Position numbers and translations under genes: made by a program | Notes under the pieces: model-generated | Told to the model about the DNA's origin: nothing | The model's input: only the letters and a program-made list of their open reading frames with translations | Database searches by the model: none | Shown here: in pieces, positions 32,685 through 43,785 of the stretch | Layout of the letters: each line of letters opens with the position of its first letter | How positions within the stretch are numbered: position 1 is the stretch's first letter | Assembly (NCBI GenBank): GCA_037042185.1 | Contig: JAXQJY010000027.1 | Span: 558,001 to 622,000 of the forward strand | Source of the DNA: Sordariomycetes sp. S80-01Y | Lineage: Eukaryota; Ascomycota; Sordariomycetes | DNA length: 64,000 nucleotides | Direction: 5' to 3'

Positions 32685-34988
32685 CTACCTGGGAAACCGA
32701 AGCTGTGAGGCAGTGGCGCAGGCAGACGGATTCCGAACCAAGAAGAGTTGCAGGCTAAACGGCTATATGATTAATTGATTTGTCTCAGCTGGCTCTCGGC
32801 ATCGTCCGCACCGTTGAGGATTATAGCTATCTGACCCTCCCTTAACTTCGATCTGGAATGTCTCGAAGAAAATAGACCAATCCAGGACACCGGACCAGGC
32901 CCCGGACTTACAGGAAGGGATAATGTCTCTCGCACACGCATTTTGACCTCTGTGCTTTTGCTGGCACCAGGCTCATACCAGCCAGATGCGCCCGTAACGG
33001 TTTGTGGCAACCGACGCGAGGCTGGCCGCGCTCTTGGCCATCAAGGACCTGTTGCCTAATATTTACGACTTGTTGCTGACACGTCTTACGTAACTTGCGG
33101 CATACCTGGTGTTGCATCTTACCAACGATAGGTACAGGCCACCTTATCTAATCAATCCGCAACAGTAGCCCGAAGACGCCGGTCCCCATTCCACCCTTAT
33201 CCCCCGCTGTTTCATTTCCAACGTTTCTTGACGGCATCAAATTGCGCCAAGTCGAGGGGTTATGGCTGTGGTCATGGCCAGGCATGTAAGGGCTCTACTG
33301 CCGAAACATGGCGTCTTTGTAATTACGAGGACCAGCACACTTCAATAACGAGGGAAAGTATATCTCTAAGTGGTTGTTGAAGGAATGAAACCGAGCGGAT
33401 CTTAACATGCTTGTCCGCGTATAGTGGACGAGGAAGCAGACATGGAAATCCACCTGCAGCGGCCGTAAAGCCAATCTTCTGGGTTTGACAAGTAATCTTG
33501 ACGACTGAAGTGATACGTCTTGTAGCTGGAAGAGATAGCAGAACGAAAATAATATGGGAGCCTACGTGAAAAAGTCGATTGGCTCCTTGAACCCCGGACA
33601 GTCCCCGCCAGCGTTTGGCCCCCAACAGTCCTAGTTTTGACGTCGAATGACACCCGGTATCCGGGGACAACGCCAAGAAAGACCCGTTCCCCCGGAATTT
33701 GAATCGATCACTCGGATATCCATACGAAATACCAGCGTGTCTGGGCATGGCCGGGGTTGGGGATGTGGGCGGTCTTACACAGCGCGCAACGCAGGCGGTC
33801 TTGGCCGGCGAAAGACCGAACGATGCAAGGACACAGGGCGTATTCAAGCAAGCAAATATCAGAAGCGAGCCGTTCGATGAGCCTTTAAAATCACTGAAAT
33901 TAACCGATAATGGGGGGGTAATGCAATCATTGCGGTAGCAGACGGGGGCACTCGAGCTTGCGTTCGCAGCCAGCACCCGAACCGCTCAAAGGGGCATCGG
34001 GCGCGCACGATTATTTACTTGAATTTTGGCCCGGAGGTTTTGCGTATGGATGGGCTAGAGTGAGGCAGCGCCCTTCCTAACGACGGAACTGTGGCACGGG
34101 CGGAGTGCAGAGCGGAGGAACGCTCCGCCCCGTATGTCGACGCTCCAAAGCGCGGAGAACAAGCATCACGAGCCAGAAAATGCCGGTTTTGCCGGACTCG
34201 AAGTCAATAGCTAGACATTAGGGGAACGTAATGCTGGCATGCTAGAGATTTTGTCGGTCGCGCCTTGGCCAGTCGCCTGACCACAACCAGCCTCCATGGG
34301 GCTGTCACTCAGGAGGTGAGCTACCTCACCCTCCACTGTGAACGATCTAGATGCGCAATCTCACTTCTAGATCACGTAGAAACATTCATGAATCATTGGA
34401 TTGCACGGACTGGCATACCTTATTTGGCAGCTCGGCCTTCATGTGCCAGGCCAGTAAAGGCGTGAGGTAGCGGTCGGGGCGGCATGGGGCAGGGGAACTA
34501 GCCACGCAAAGTCAAGCTGACCCTTCTTTCACACATTGAGTGGCACATTCGCCGTCATCTCAGAGGCCTCGCGGATATTCAGGGTCTGGGCTCCTGCGCG
34601 CGGTCCCTGACCCTCGGTCAGCCGGCTGTGGCTTGGCCAGAGTCAGTGGCAGAGACATGGCGCTCTACAACATTGCCGGCGGCAGCTGAGGGTCGACGAC
34701 GTGAAGAGGCAGGAATCAGCCACACTATCAATGCCTACCAGGGAGGAGATGTTCTTCTGGTAGACAGAGCAGAAGGTGTTCGAGACTGAGGAGGAATTGA
34801 GCGCGTCCTGCGCGTTCGCACCATGAACGCGATGCCTGCGCGTCCAAGGCGTGGGCATCATGGGCCGTGACGATCATATAAACCTCGCTTCAGACCGCTC
34901 CCAATCCCAAAATCTCAAGGCAATTTTCTCCTTATGCCATAGCTCCGTATTACTCCTCTGATTCTTCAAACGACATTAAGGAGCTGCC
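32685..34988. other. Gene-free stretch
   Basis: About 2.3 kb. A minus-strand frame of 217 codons (33323-33976) has no recognisable domain, no clear start context and unlikely composition, and is not called. A TATA element for the cysteine-rich gene lies at its end. Confidence 0.45.
34877..34882 (+). promoter_or_regulatory. TATA-like element of the cysteine-rich gene
   Basis: TATAAA about 107 bp upstream of the ATG at 34989. Confidence 0.45.
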
Positions 34989-37900
34989 ATGAGTTGGCTT
35001 CGACACTATGGGTGTGTCCTCGGGACCGCCTTGGTAGTGGCTGCGGGAAACGCACCCCAGGATTACCTATACGCTTCAACAATCATCCAGACATCCACCA
35101 CCTACCTAGCCTTGGAAGATGTCCAAACAAGCTGCGCTGCAGGAAACTTCGTTTGCGAACCCACGCATGGGCCCGGAGGTTCATTCCCCGGCTTCAACGA
35201 AGACGAGGATTGCGAAGACTGTCTCCTGACTTCGCACGGCCCTGGGGGCTCGTCCCTCGGCTTCAACGGAGACGAAGAGGATTGCGAAGACTGTATCATT
35301 GACATACCCGAAGATTGCGATGTTTGCCAGCTTCCGGGAGGTGGCTATACCTGGTGGCCATCCCCCGGCCCCGAGGGGGCTCCCCGTTGCTGCGCTGCCG
35401 ATTCCGACTGCCCCCGAGGAGGATCATGCAGCCCCTGCGGCATCTGCGAGACTATATCCGACCGCAAGTGTCAGTCCTGCAGTGACTGCGAACTCGGAGA
35501 GATGTGCAACACTAAAGGGACTTGCGAGCCGCTTCCTGGCCCGCCATGCGATGATGATAAGGCTTGCCCTGATGGCTTTTCGTGCACCGAAGGCAAGGTC
35601 TGCGAAGCAACCACCGGCGTCCTCTGCAAGAACAACTCGGGCTGCTCCCGAGGCCAAGTCTGCAACTCATTTGGAGTCTGCCAGACAGTGGCTCTACCCC
35701 AGTGCACCAGAAACTCGGACTGCCAGAACTTTCAGATCTGTACTTCAGATAGCATTTGCAAAGATGTCAACCAGGAAGCCCGCTGCGAGAGACAGTCAGA
35801 CTGCTCCGATAGTGAGATATGCAACTCCAGCGGCGCCTGCCAGGCTGCGGACCGTCCTCAGTGCGACTCCGACTCCAACTGCGCCGGAAGTCAGACCTGC
35901 AGCCCTCAGGGGTTCTGTTTGAACCCTCCCAACGGCCCCTCGTGCGACGATACCTCCGACTGCGGTGGCAGTGAAATATGCGACATCAACGGAAAATGCC
36001 AGCCTGGAACACCTTCGACCTGTTCAGAAGACGGCGACTGCAATTCCGAGGAGATCTGCGATGTGGCCGGTCAGTGCCAGCCTGGCCCAGCCCCCGGTCC
36101 GCAGTGCAGCAGGGATACAGACTGCGACGACGATGAGTTCTGCAACGCCCAGGGAGTTTGCGAATCGGGCCCTATCACTCAATGCTCCCAAGATTCCGAC
36201 TGCTTGGACTCTCAGTCGTGTGTCAACGGCCTGTGCCAGGGTGAGTCGAGGGACCCTACCAGCCCTAATAACCCTGGGGACCCGGAATGCCTCGAAAACA
36301 ACGACTGCACCCAAGGAGACGTCTGCAAGCAAGCTGAGTGCGTCCCATGCTCCGCCAACGACGACTGCTCAGGGGGCGATACGTGTAGCGATGGCCGCTG
36401 CGGTCCACCACAGTCCTGCAGCGGGAACGCCGACTGCCAAGACGACGAGGTCTGCAAGGCTGGCAGCTGTGGCATATGTACCGTTGATCAGGACTGCTCA
36501 GGTGATCAGGTCTGCCTCGCTGGATCATGTGGGCCGGCACCGCCCAACCCTGAATGCTCCACGGACCAGGATTGCCCCGGGGGCGGCGTGTGCAGAGGTG
36601 GTAGCTGTGGTGACTGCGTCTCGGACGAGGACTGCTTGAACGACCAGCTCTGTGCTATAGATGGATCATGTACCACGCCCCCAGCTCAGCCTGAATGCTC
36701 CTCGGACGGCGATTGCCCCAACGGAGGCGTATGCCGTCAGGGTGTCTGCAGCGTCTGTAACGTCGATCAGGACTGCGGCGATGGACTCGTGTGCTCCAAC
36801 TCATCATGTCAGCCACCTACGACTGGACCCGACTGTTCCTCGGATAGTGATTGCCAGGGGGGCCAGGTCTGCAATAGTGGAACGTGCGGTTCCTGTGGCT
36901 CGGACGAAGATTGCGGCCTCGGAGAGATATGCGTGGATATTTCCAGCAACATCAACCCCTTGACGAAGAGGCAAGCTGATGTTGACGTCCGTATCTGCAT
37001 CCCGAACCCGCTCCCGACAGGCTCATGCTCTCAATCGTCAGACTGCGCCGGGGGTTTGGTCTGCTTGGGTGGCGTGTGCGGCTCGTGTACAGGAAACGGT
37101 GATTGCGCCGTCGGGGAGGTATGCGCTGATATCAATCTCGACGCTGGGGGCCTCACGAAGCGTCAGAACGTGGGCGTTGACGCCAGACTCTGCATCCCCG
37201 ACAACATCATCAACACGCCCCCGGGCTGCGGTCAGAACTCGGACTGCACTGGGGGACTCATCTGCCTAGGCGACGGGACGTGTGGATCTTGCAGCGGCAA
37301 TGATGATTGCGACAACAGTCTGATCTGCGCCCAGGTTACCAGTGGCCTTGAGGTGAATCTTCTGCGCAACAAAAGACAGGAGCCGGATTTGGACGTCTTC
37401 ATCTGCATCGCTCCTCCCACAGTCATCGATCCAGCCCCTCGCACGTGCACGAGTACGGCTGACTGCGATGGCGGTCTCGTGTGCCTAGGGACAGGAGTCT
37501 GCGGCACCTGTACCGGCGATGACGACTGCGCCGACGGCTCTATATGCACTGGTGTCGTCGGAGGCGTCTCGCTCGGTGGCGGAACCTCGGCAGCTAAGCG
37601 ACAGGACATCGGCGTGGACGTGTCTGTGTGTGTTCTCCAGCCCCCGACTGACCCTGACACCTGTGACACCGCCGAGGACTGCTCAGGGGGCCAGGTCTGC
37701 GGCGCAGATGGCCAGTGCGGCTCATGTACAGGAGACGACCAGTGCTCAGGCGGACTTGTCTGCATTGATCTCTCTCTTCAAAGCGGCTCGGGCTCTGGGT
37801 CAGCGGGCTCGGGCTCCGGTGTTGCGGCCAAGCGCCAGGACGTCTCGGCGGACCTCTCGCTCTGCCTTCCATCCACGAGCATCCCGACACCGCCAACGGA

Positions 37901-38738
37901 TAACGGGTGCTCTACCGCAGCTGACTGCGACCAAGGACTCATCTGTACTGCTGAAGGCCAATGCGGCAGCTGCTCCGAGAACGGGGACTGCGACAATGGT
38001 CTCATCTGCGCTGGACTGTCTCTCGGTGCTTCCACCGACATCCTGAGGAGACAAGACGTCGGAGTTGATGTACAGCTCTGTATCGAGGCGCCTATCACGA
38101 CCCCTACGTCAGGTGGCGGCGGTGGAGGGAGTAACTCGTGCAGTTCGACTTCAGATTGCGACGGCGGCCAAGTCTGTAACGGAGGAACGTGCGGATCTTG
38201 TACTGGTAACGACGACTGCTCGTCTCTGGAAGTCTGCGTTGCTGCTTCGCTGGGCACCGACCTTGGGCTCAGGAAGAGGCAGGTCGACGTGGGGGCAACG
38301 ATCCAGATTTGCGTACCCAGGATAACAATTCCCTCGTTGGAAGTGTCTGGAGACCTCGGCGGTGGAAGTGTTGACGCTGGTGTTGACGTCGGTGGCGGTG
38401 GCGGTACTGTTGACGTTGGTGCTGGCATCGATGGTGGTGGTGGAAGCGTTGACGTTGGTGCTGGTATCGATGGCGGCGGCGGTAGTGGTAGTGTTGACGT
38501 TGGTACTGGGACTGGCGGGGCTGTCAGCCAGTCTTGCAGCGATTCTTCGCAGTGTTCAGGCGGTCTCGTGTGCAAGAATAACACCTGCGGATCGTGCTCA
38601 AGTTCCGGGGACTGCGGCCGGAACTATACCTGCGTGTCTGCGTCGGGCAGCATTCTGGGTGCGAGCGCCGGCCTTCAGATCTGTGTCTTCAACCCCATTC
38701 TGCCGATCGATTCGGTCAATCTGGGGTTCGGAATCTAA
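34989..38738 (+). CDS. Large secreted cysteine-rich repeat protein with periodic dibasic sites
   Basis: Single exon, 1249 aa, no intron. Residues 1-22 are a signal peptide. From about 120 to 640 the protein is a run of short repeats of the form C-x4-DC-x5-C-x5-C, similar to Dickkopf-type/EGF-like cysteine knots. From about 640 to 1110 seven longer modules follow, each with one cysteine repeat and then a dibasic site before Gln: KR at 660, 724, 795, 870 and 948, RR at 1020, KR at 1096. After each comes a short Val/Asp segment ending C-I/V/L (for example DVGVDVQLCI). Then there is a Gly/Val/Asp-rich repeat and a last cysteine module. Kex2 cleavage in the Golgi is likely. The function is unknown: cell-wall or effector-like protein, or a polyprotein precursor. 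Confidence 0.85.
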   Translation: MSWLRHYGCVLGTALVVAAGNAPQDYLYASTIIQTSTTYLALEDVQTSCAAGNFVCEPTHGPGGSFPGFNEDEDCEDCLLTSHGPGGSSLGFNGDEEDCEDCIIDIPEDCDVCQLPGGGYTWWPSPGPEGAPRCCAADSDCPRGGSCSPCGICETISDRKCQSCSDCELGEMCNTKGTCEPLPGPPCDDDKACPDGFSCTEGKVCEATTGVLCKNNSGCSRGQVCNSFGVCQTVALPQCTRNSDCQNFQICTSDSICKDVNQEARCERQSDCSDSEICNSSGACQAADRPQCDSDSNCAGSQTCSPQGFCLNPPNGPSCDDTSDCGGSEICDINGKCQPGTPSTCSEDGDCNSEEICDVAGQCQPGPAPGPQCSRDTDCDDDEFCNAQGVCESGPITQCSQDSDCLDSQSCVNGLCQGESRDPTSPNNPGDPECLENNDCTQGDVCKQAECVPCSANDDCSGGDTCSDGRCGPPQSCSGNADCQDDEVCKAGSCGICTVDQDCSGDQVCLAGSCGPAPPNPECSTDQDCPGGGVCRGGSCGDCVSDEDCLNDQLCAIDGSCTTPPAQPECSSDGDCPNGGVCRQGVCSVCNVDQDCGDGLVCSNSSCQPPTTGPDCSSDSDCQGGQVCNSGTCGSCGSDEDCGLGEICVDISSNINPLTKRQADVDVRICIPNPLPTGSCSQSSDCAGGLVCLGGVCGSCTGNGDCAVGEVCADINLDAGGLTKRQNVGVDARLCIPDNIINTPPGCGQNSDCTGGLICLGDGTCGSCSGNDDCDNSLICAQVTSGLEVNLLRNKRQEPDLDVFICIAPPTVIDPAPRTCTSTADCDGGLVCLGTGVCGTCTGDDDCADGSICTGVVGGVSLGGGTSAAKRQDIGVDVSVCVLQPPTDPDTCDTAEDCSGGQVCGADGQCGSCTGDDQCSGGLVCIDLSLQSGSGSGSAGSGSGVAAKRQDVSADLSLCLPSTSIPTPPTDNGCSTAADCDQGLICTAEGQCGSCSENGDCDNGLICAGLSLGASTDILRRQDVGVDVQLCIEAPITTPTSGGGGGGSNSCSSTSDCDGGQVCNGGTCGSCTGNDDCSSLEVCVAASLGTDLGLRKRQVDVGATIQICVPRITIPSLEVSGDLGGGSVDAGVDVGGGGGTVDVGAGIDGGGGSVDVGAGIDGGGGSGSVDVGTGTGGAVSQSCSDSSQCSGGLVCKNNTCGSCSSSGDCGRNYTCVSASGSILGASAGLQICVFNPILPIDSVNLGFGI
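38350..38517 (+). repeat. Coding repeat rich in Gly-Gly-Gly-x-Val-Asp-Val-Gly
   Basis: Inside the cysteine-rich gene, a set of imperfect 13-14-codon units (SVDVGAGIDGGGG) repeats about four times at the protein level. The DNA shows matching tandem runs of GTTGACGTTGGT, so copy number may vary between strains. Confidence 0.6.
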
Positions 38739-41596
38739 GTTTGTGGTTTTTCTCTGGTGATGGCGGTGGCAGGAAAGGCGGTCTCTTTGGCGTAGGACCT
38801 GGCGGCTAAGGAGTTCTTTGGTAGGTGTCAGTTTGTGGTATTAGTGGGACAGCGGTAGTGATAACGATAGCTTTGCAATTCAAAATTTCCTTCCACAATC
38901 AAAATTTCATCTACTTGTGATTGAGATAAGGATGAATTCTGGCTCTGATCCGACTGACTTTCCGAATTACTCTCCCGCGCGGTGCTATGAGTCCTCCTGA
39001 AACGCCTTGCAAGTTCCGTGCTGGTAGGTGGATGGACCGACTGGGGAATATGAGAACATGAACTCAGGCTTCAGAGAACTGCGATGCCGCAATTCTTTTT
39101 CTCTGACTATTCGAGTATCATAATTTCTAAAATTATCGAGGTGCCTTGAACATGTTGCGCTGTGTAGGCTTGGCTGGAGACAGGACTGATACACAACCGG
39201 GATCCGTTTCATCGATTCCCATCAAGGGAGCCAGAGCAGCAAGTTTTAGCTCCGGGTAGTCGCGCAGAGATAATCGTCAAGTAATTGATTGAAAAGCGCT
39301 TCGCAACAAAGAGCAGAGATCGGGAGAGGGGAGGGAACTAGAGAGGGCGCGGTCTCGACGCAGAGGTATGCCCAAGCCTTGGGAGGGCGCCGGGAACCTT
39401 TTCGGCCTTGGACATACCAGAACACTAAGGACCGTAATGATCTTCAATTTGGAAGGCTTACGAAGACACTCTTCGGAGCGGGATTAGCTCGTTCATCGTC
39501 GGCCGTGCAAGTGGACTGGCCGCGAATGCACCGACATCTCGCCATATTAACCCCCCTAATAAACAAGCTTTGCCACCTTGCCGAACCCGACACTCGACAG
39601 TCCAAGTAATCTCAGGAAGCTGGCCAAATCCGATTACCTGGAATAATGCGACGTTCGTGGGCAGCATCGTGGCCCAATGGGGCATCCTGAAGCACGGGCC
39701 AAGACCCAGTTCATGTAGCTCGTCCGAAAGCCCGTCCAGAAGAGGCATGGCCTCGAGAAAGCGCGTATGCAGGATCGAGATTCAATATCCGGGGTGGATG
39801 CGTGGCATTCTGACTCGCGACTGGGGCGAGCATTTAGCCTGTTTGCGGCGGCGCTTCCGCTGTCTGCGGTGAGGCCGCAGAGGCGGGAGAAGTAATCACC
39901 AGAACATCAGGCAAAGATGTATGCGGAGATCTGGTGGCCTTCACGCCTGCGGATCCGGAAGGAGGCCCTTAGCGTTTCGATCGACATCTGGCTTCTCCTC
40001 AGGCCGCGGCTATGTGCAGGTGTTGATCCGGCTCGACAAGCAGAGTCGCAGCTCCAGGCTGTCCAAGGCTTCACGTGGACCTCGCGTTCTGTCGAGGGAA
40101 CGCTTCCCTTGACAGCTTGAGAGCCCGAGCTCGCTGCTTTTTTTGTCGAAACGAACGAGGTGGGTCGTGATGTTTGAGCCGTCCCATTGCATCTCCCAAG
40201 ACTGTTGATCAATCGCCACCGGCCCGCGACTGCGACCGTGAACATCGCATTGCCCGAGCGCAAGGTGGGCATTCTAGAATTCGGTCGAAATCACGCGAAG
40301 CTAGGATCCTGTGATTCCAGAGCTCGCATGGCCGCCACATACCCCTCGAAGCACCCGCTGCGATGCTCGTCGTGGCACCTTGCGACGCCCATCTTCATCT
40401 CCATATTAAAGCCGCGTGATAAAGTTGCACGACAGGTGTCGACGCCCTCGGTGCCGGCAGCGATTGCATCATTTCGCTGAGGAATAATCGATATTTCGGA
40501 GTATTATCGCGCGCCTGTCCATGACCCGTGTCAGGGAGGCCAAGAAACAGCAGAAAGATGCGGTGTCTGGTGCCTCCGATGCAACCCCTTTCGAAGCTCT
40601 GCCGCCTCGCGGTTTCACTCTGATCGAGGCACGTCGTTGAAAAGTGGAAGCGCGGAGAGGGAGCCTCCGTCGTGTCCTCCAATGCCGTCGTCTGCCGTCG
40701 TCCTCCCCACAGGCCAGGGGTTGCCTCCTCCTATCAGGGCCTCGTGCTCATGCTGTGTAAGTGCAGCCATGGCCTGCACCCCACACGCCTCATGCAACTT
40801 TGTTTGGAGAGGTGCTCGATTTCGCCGTGAGCTGACTTGGCGCTCGATTCTGGCTTGGCTGCTCCTCGACATCCCTCGTTTCAGGCGTGTGACGGTCCAA
40901 ATAGACAAAGGAACGCCTGAAAGGGGCCATGATCGACGTCATGCCGGGGGGTGAGGTTGCTCGCTGGCTGATGGGAAAGTTTTCTGTGACCCACGAGATG
41001 CTGTCTCGGTTTCAAACGCCTGATGAGTTTCATGAATCAACTTCTCAATCAGAGACAATGGCTTGTCTGTTCCCCATCCACAGCAGGACCATGGCCCATC
41101 AACACAGCTGCCTCCGACCACTCGGAAGCTTGATGACAGAGGCTGACCCCGGGAGCTAACTCCTTCCCCATCAGATGCCCCGGCAGTGAAGCCTCCCAGC
41201 GTCGAATCAGGGCCAGCCATGCCATCCGCGGCGGCACTCCCACGCGCATGTCACCCACGGCGCGCCGGCTCTGCGGGAAGCACCCCGTCCAAGTCTCCCG
41301 CCCTGGGTCAGCAGATAGATTAACCTAACAGGCGTGTTGCGCTATGCAACTTCCACCATTGGCTGGCCGTCGTTTACAGTTCCCGAGGCGGCGCCTGTTG
41401 CCGACCACCTTGAAACTCCATCTCGGCGGGAAGCGCAAGAGTTGCATCGAGCTGCGAGCCTATGCTCGCACAACTCTATATAAGGCGGCAGCCGCATCCC
41501 TTTCGAAGTGTTCTTGTCTCTTCATCCACAGCTCAACCTTCACTTCCTCATCAAACCTCTTACAGTCTCTCCTCGCTCAAGGACAAATCCTTCAAG
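38739..41596. other. Gene-free stretch
   Basis: About 2.9 kb, the longest gap in the window. Only short frames on both strands without motifs. No transposon remnant, RNA gene or tandem repeat was recognised. Confidence 0.45.
41477..41483 (+). promoter_or_regulatory. TATA box of the LPMO gene
   Basis: TATATAA, followed by a pyrimidine-rich leader, about 114-120 bp upstream of the ATG. Confidence 0.5.
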
Positions 41597-42368
41597 ATGC
41601 TTTCCAAGATCCTCCCCGTTGTGGCCATGGCCGCTGCCGTCAACGCTCACGGCCACGTCGCCACCGTCATCGCCGACGGCACTGAGTACACTGGTGGCCT
41701 CCCTCACGGTGCTCCTGCCGACGCTGTTGGCTGGTCCGCTGCCAACCAGGACAACGGTTTCGTTGAGCCCAACTCTGTTGGCACTGCCGACATCATCTGC
41801 CACAAGCAGGGTACTCCTGCTACCAACGCCGCCACTGTCGCTGCTGGAGGCTCCGTTACCCTCCAGTGGGACACCTGGCCAGTTTCTCACCACGGCCCCG
41901 TCATCGACTACATTGCCCCCGTGTCTGGCGACTTCGGTTCCATCGACAAGTCTTCTCTCCAGTTCGCCAAGATTGCTGAGGCTGGCCTGAACTCCGGCAA
42001 CAACCCCGGTGACTGGGCCTCCGACGACCTCATTGCCAACGTAAGTTCAGTCCCAGGAGACAAAAGACGTAACAGCTGCTAACGAATCTCAGGGCAACGC
42101 TTGGACCGTCACCATCCCCCAGAGCCTCGCCCCTGGCAACTATGTTCTCCGCCACGAGATCATCGCCCTCCACTCCGCTGGCCAGGCCAACGGTGCCCAG
42201 TTCTACCCTCAGTGCATCAACCTTGAGGTCACTGGCTCCGGCTCTGCCACCCCCAGCGGTGTCTCCGGAACTTCCCTCTACACCCCCGAGGACCCCGGTG
42301 TCCTCTTCAACCTCTACGAGGACTTCTCCTCTTACCCCATCCCCGGCCCCGCTGTCTGGTCCGCGTAA
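41597..42368 (+). CDS. AA9 lytic polysaccharide monooxygenase
   Basis: A secreted copper enzyme that oxidatively cleaves cellulose or related glucans. Two exons: 41597-42040 and 42093-42368, with a 52-bp intron; 239 aa. The signal peptide (residues 1-17) ends in VNA, leaving His18 of HGHV as the N-terminal histidine-brace ligand. The second copper ligand lies in [12 protein letters not shown] and the axial Tyr in GAQFYPQC. There is no carbohydrate-binding module or linker; the protein ends [13 protein letters not shown], as in many short AA9s. Codon use is strongly biased to C-ending codons, a mark of high expression. It is convergent with the methyltransferase gene downstream. Confidence 0.95.
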
Positions 42369-42994
42369 GAAAAGGCTCGTTTTTTAGGTGACGAGCTGGC
42401 TCCTTTGGGAGAGATCATGATTGCATAGCATATTGAGCACTCGTTTGAGAACGCTGCAGGATCACATTAGGCCCGGCGCCGTATATATAGAATTTGGACC
42501 ATTTCACTGTACATAGCTTCGCCTTTTGGCAAATGGAACCAAATGTGCCTATCTTGAGCTCGACTTGTCCTGTGACCAGGAAGCGATTGTTTGGGATTTC
42601 ATCTGAAACTTAAATCGATAGATTCCTTAGACACAAGGATGGTAAGTTTGCCGGGTTGAGCGAGCTCAATGTGTTGTGTTGTGTTGAAGCTCGAGCCAGA
42701 CAACTGTTTGACCAATGACTAACAGGAACAGGCGCCAGCGCAGTAATACCGACGGCAATCAGAACGCATACTCTGCATCAACCCTTTCAATTGGTCAGTG
42801 CCGGGGCCGTAGATTCTCGCACCACCTTGGCTCCGTTGTCCCGGCGACCTTGCGGAGATGGACCTGAGGCTGGAGCTGGTCAGGCTCTGGATCGAGAGGG
42901 TCCTTTGTAACAGTGTACCAGACCAGTTAGCTCCAAGGTAGCAAGTCGTCTGTGGAGCTACTGGAGCCGTCGAATCACAATTGCGACCTTTAAT
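42369..42994. other. Intergenic, convergent genes
   Basis: About 630 bp with a short TGTGT microsatellite near 42670. No gene was recognised. Confidence 0.5.
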
Positions 42995-43785
42995 TCATTC
43001 CGCAGGCTTCAAGGCGTACATTTGGACTGGAAAGAGGTTGGCGCCGCTCCTCTGATCAAGTCCGCGCTGCATCTCCGTCTTGACAATGCGCAGTCCGGCT
43101 TGTTGGAAGATCCTGCGGAAGCTGTCATCTAGTCTACTCAATTGTCAGCAGCTGATGGAGCAAAATGATGGACAAGGAATACCTGGTGACACTGCTGTCT
43201 TCAGGATCGAAGATATCCTTCTCGCTGGTGCTTTGATTCTCCTTCACCACGATGACTCCAGTTTCGGGTACCAAAGCGGCCTTGCATCTGACAAAGAACT
43301 GAACCAGCTGCTCGTCATTCAAATGCCCTGCGCACCATTGGATCCAGATAAGGCCGTACTGGTGCCCAGCATCTGGCTGAGGGGTCCAGCCTTCCAGGCC
43401 TACATTGAAAACCTCGCCGACTCCAGGTGTGTTCTTCAGCCCAGCTGTGAACTTCTCGATGGGTTCGATCACGTCGACCTTCTCTGCCACATTTACCAAC
43501 AACCCCTTGGTGATGCGCCCAATCCTGTGCCCAGCTCAGCTTGTGTCCGCGAGCCAAAGTATCAGTGTGGGCTTACCCGGCTCCGCCCTCAAGCGCCCTC
43601 GCAACCTTCTGCCTGTCCTTCTTTGCGCCTATGTCCATCCTCGCCAAGAATGTGCGGGATCCTTGGAGGTCGATGCGTGATATCGACGCGAAGCCTCCGA
43701 GCATCCCATTATCGTCGGCTTGGACGCCGTTCCAATACTTCCGACCAGCATCTTGGTCAATTTGAGAATCTGCAGTAGACTCCAT
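42995..43785 (-). CDS. Alpha-N-terminal protein methyltransferase (X-Pro-Lys type)
   Basis: SAM-dependent methylation of the alpha-amino group of proteins starting X-Pro-Lys, for example ribosomal proteins. Three exons: 43785-43577, 43524-43183 and 43133-42995; introns of 52 and 49 bp; 229 aa, the usual size of NTM1/Tae1 proteins. Conserved segments: GGAGIGRITKGLL (SAM motif I, restored by intron 1 removal), VDVIEPIEKF, LIWIQWCAGHLNDEQLV, VVKENQ and DSSVTRLDDSF (restored by intron 2 removal; one acceptor 10 bp downstream would give a stop). It is a housekeeping enzyme with no evident link to its neighbours. Confidence 0.93.

Noticed and set aside
33323-33976. 217-codon open frame on the minus strand
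   Set aside because: No recognisable domain, no start context, no plausible neighbouring exons; long frames by chance are expected at this GC content.
37778-38584. 268-codon Pro/Thr/Ser-rich frame antisense to the cysteine-rich gene
   Set aside because: It is the mirror image of the repetitive coding strand; the sense frame has signal peptide, conserved cysteines and periodic modules.
38739-41596. Transposon remnant in the largest gap
   Set aside because: No transposase, reverse transcriptase or terminal repeats could be recognised on either strand.
42660-42690. TGTGT microsatellite as a functional element
   Set aside because: Too short and simple to support any function.
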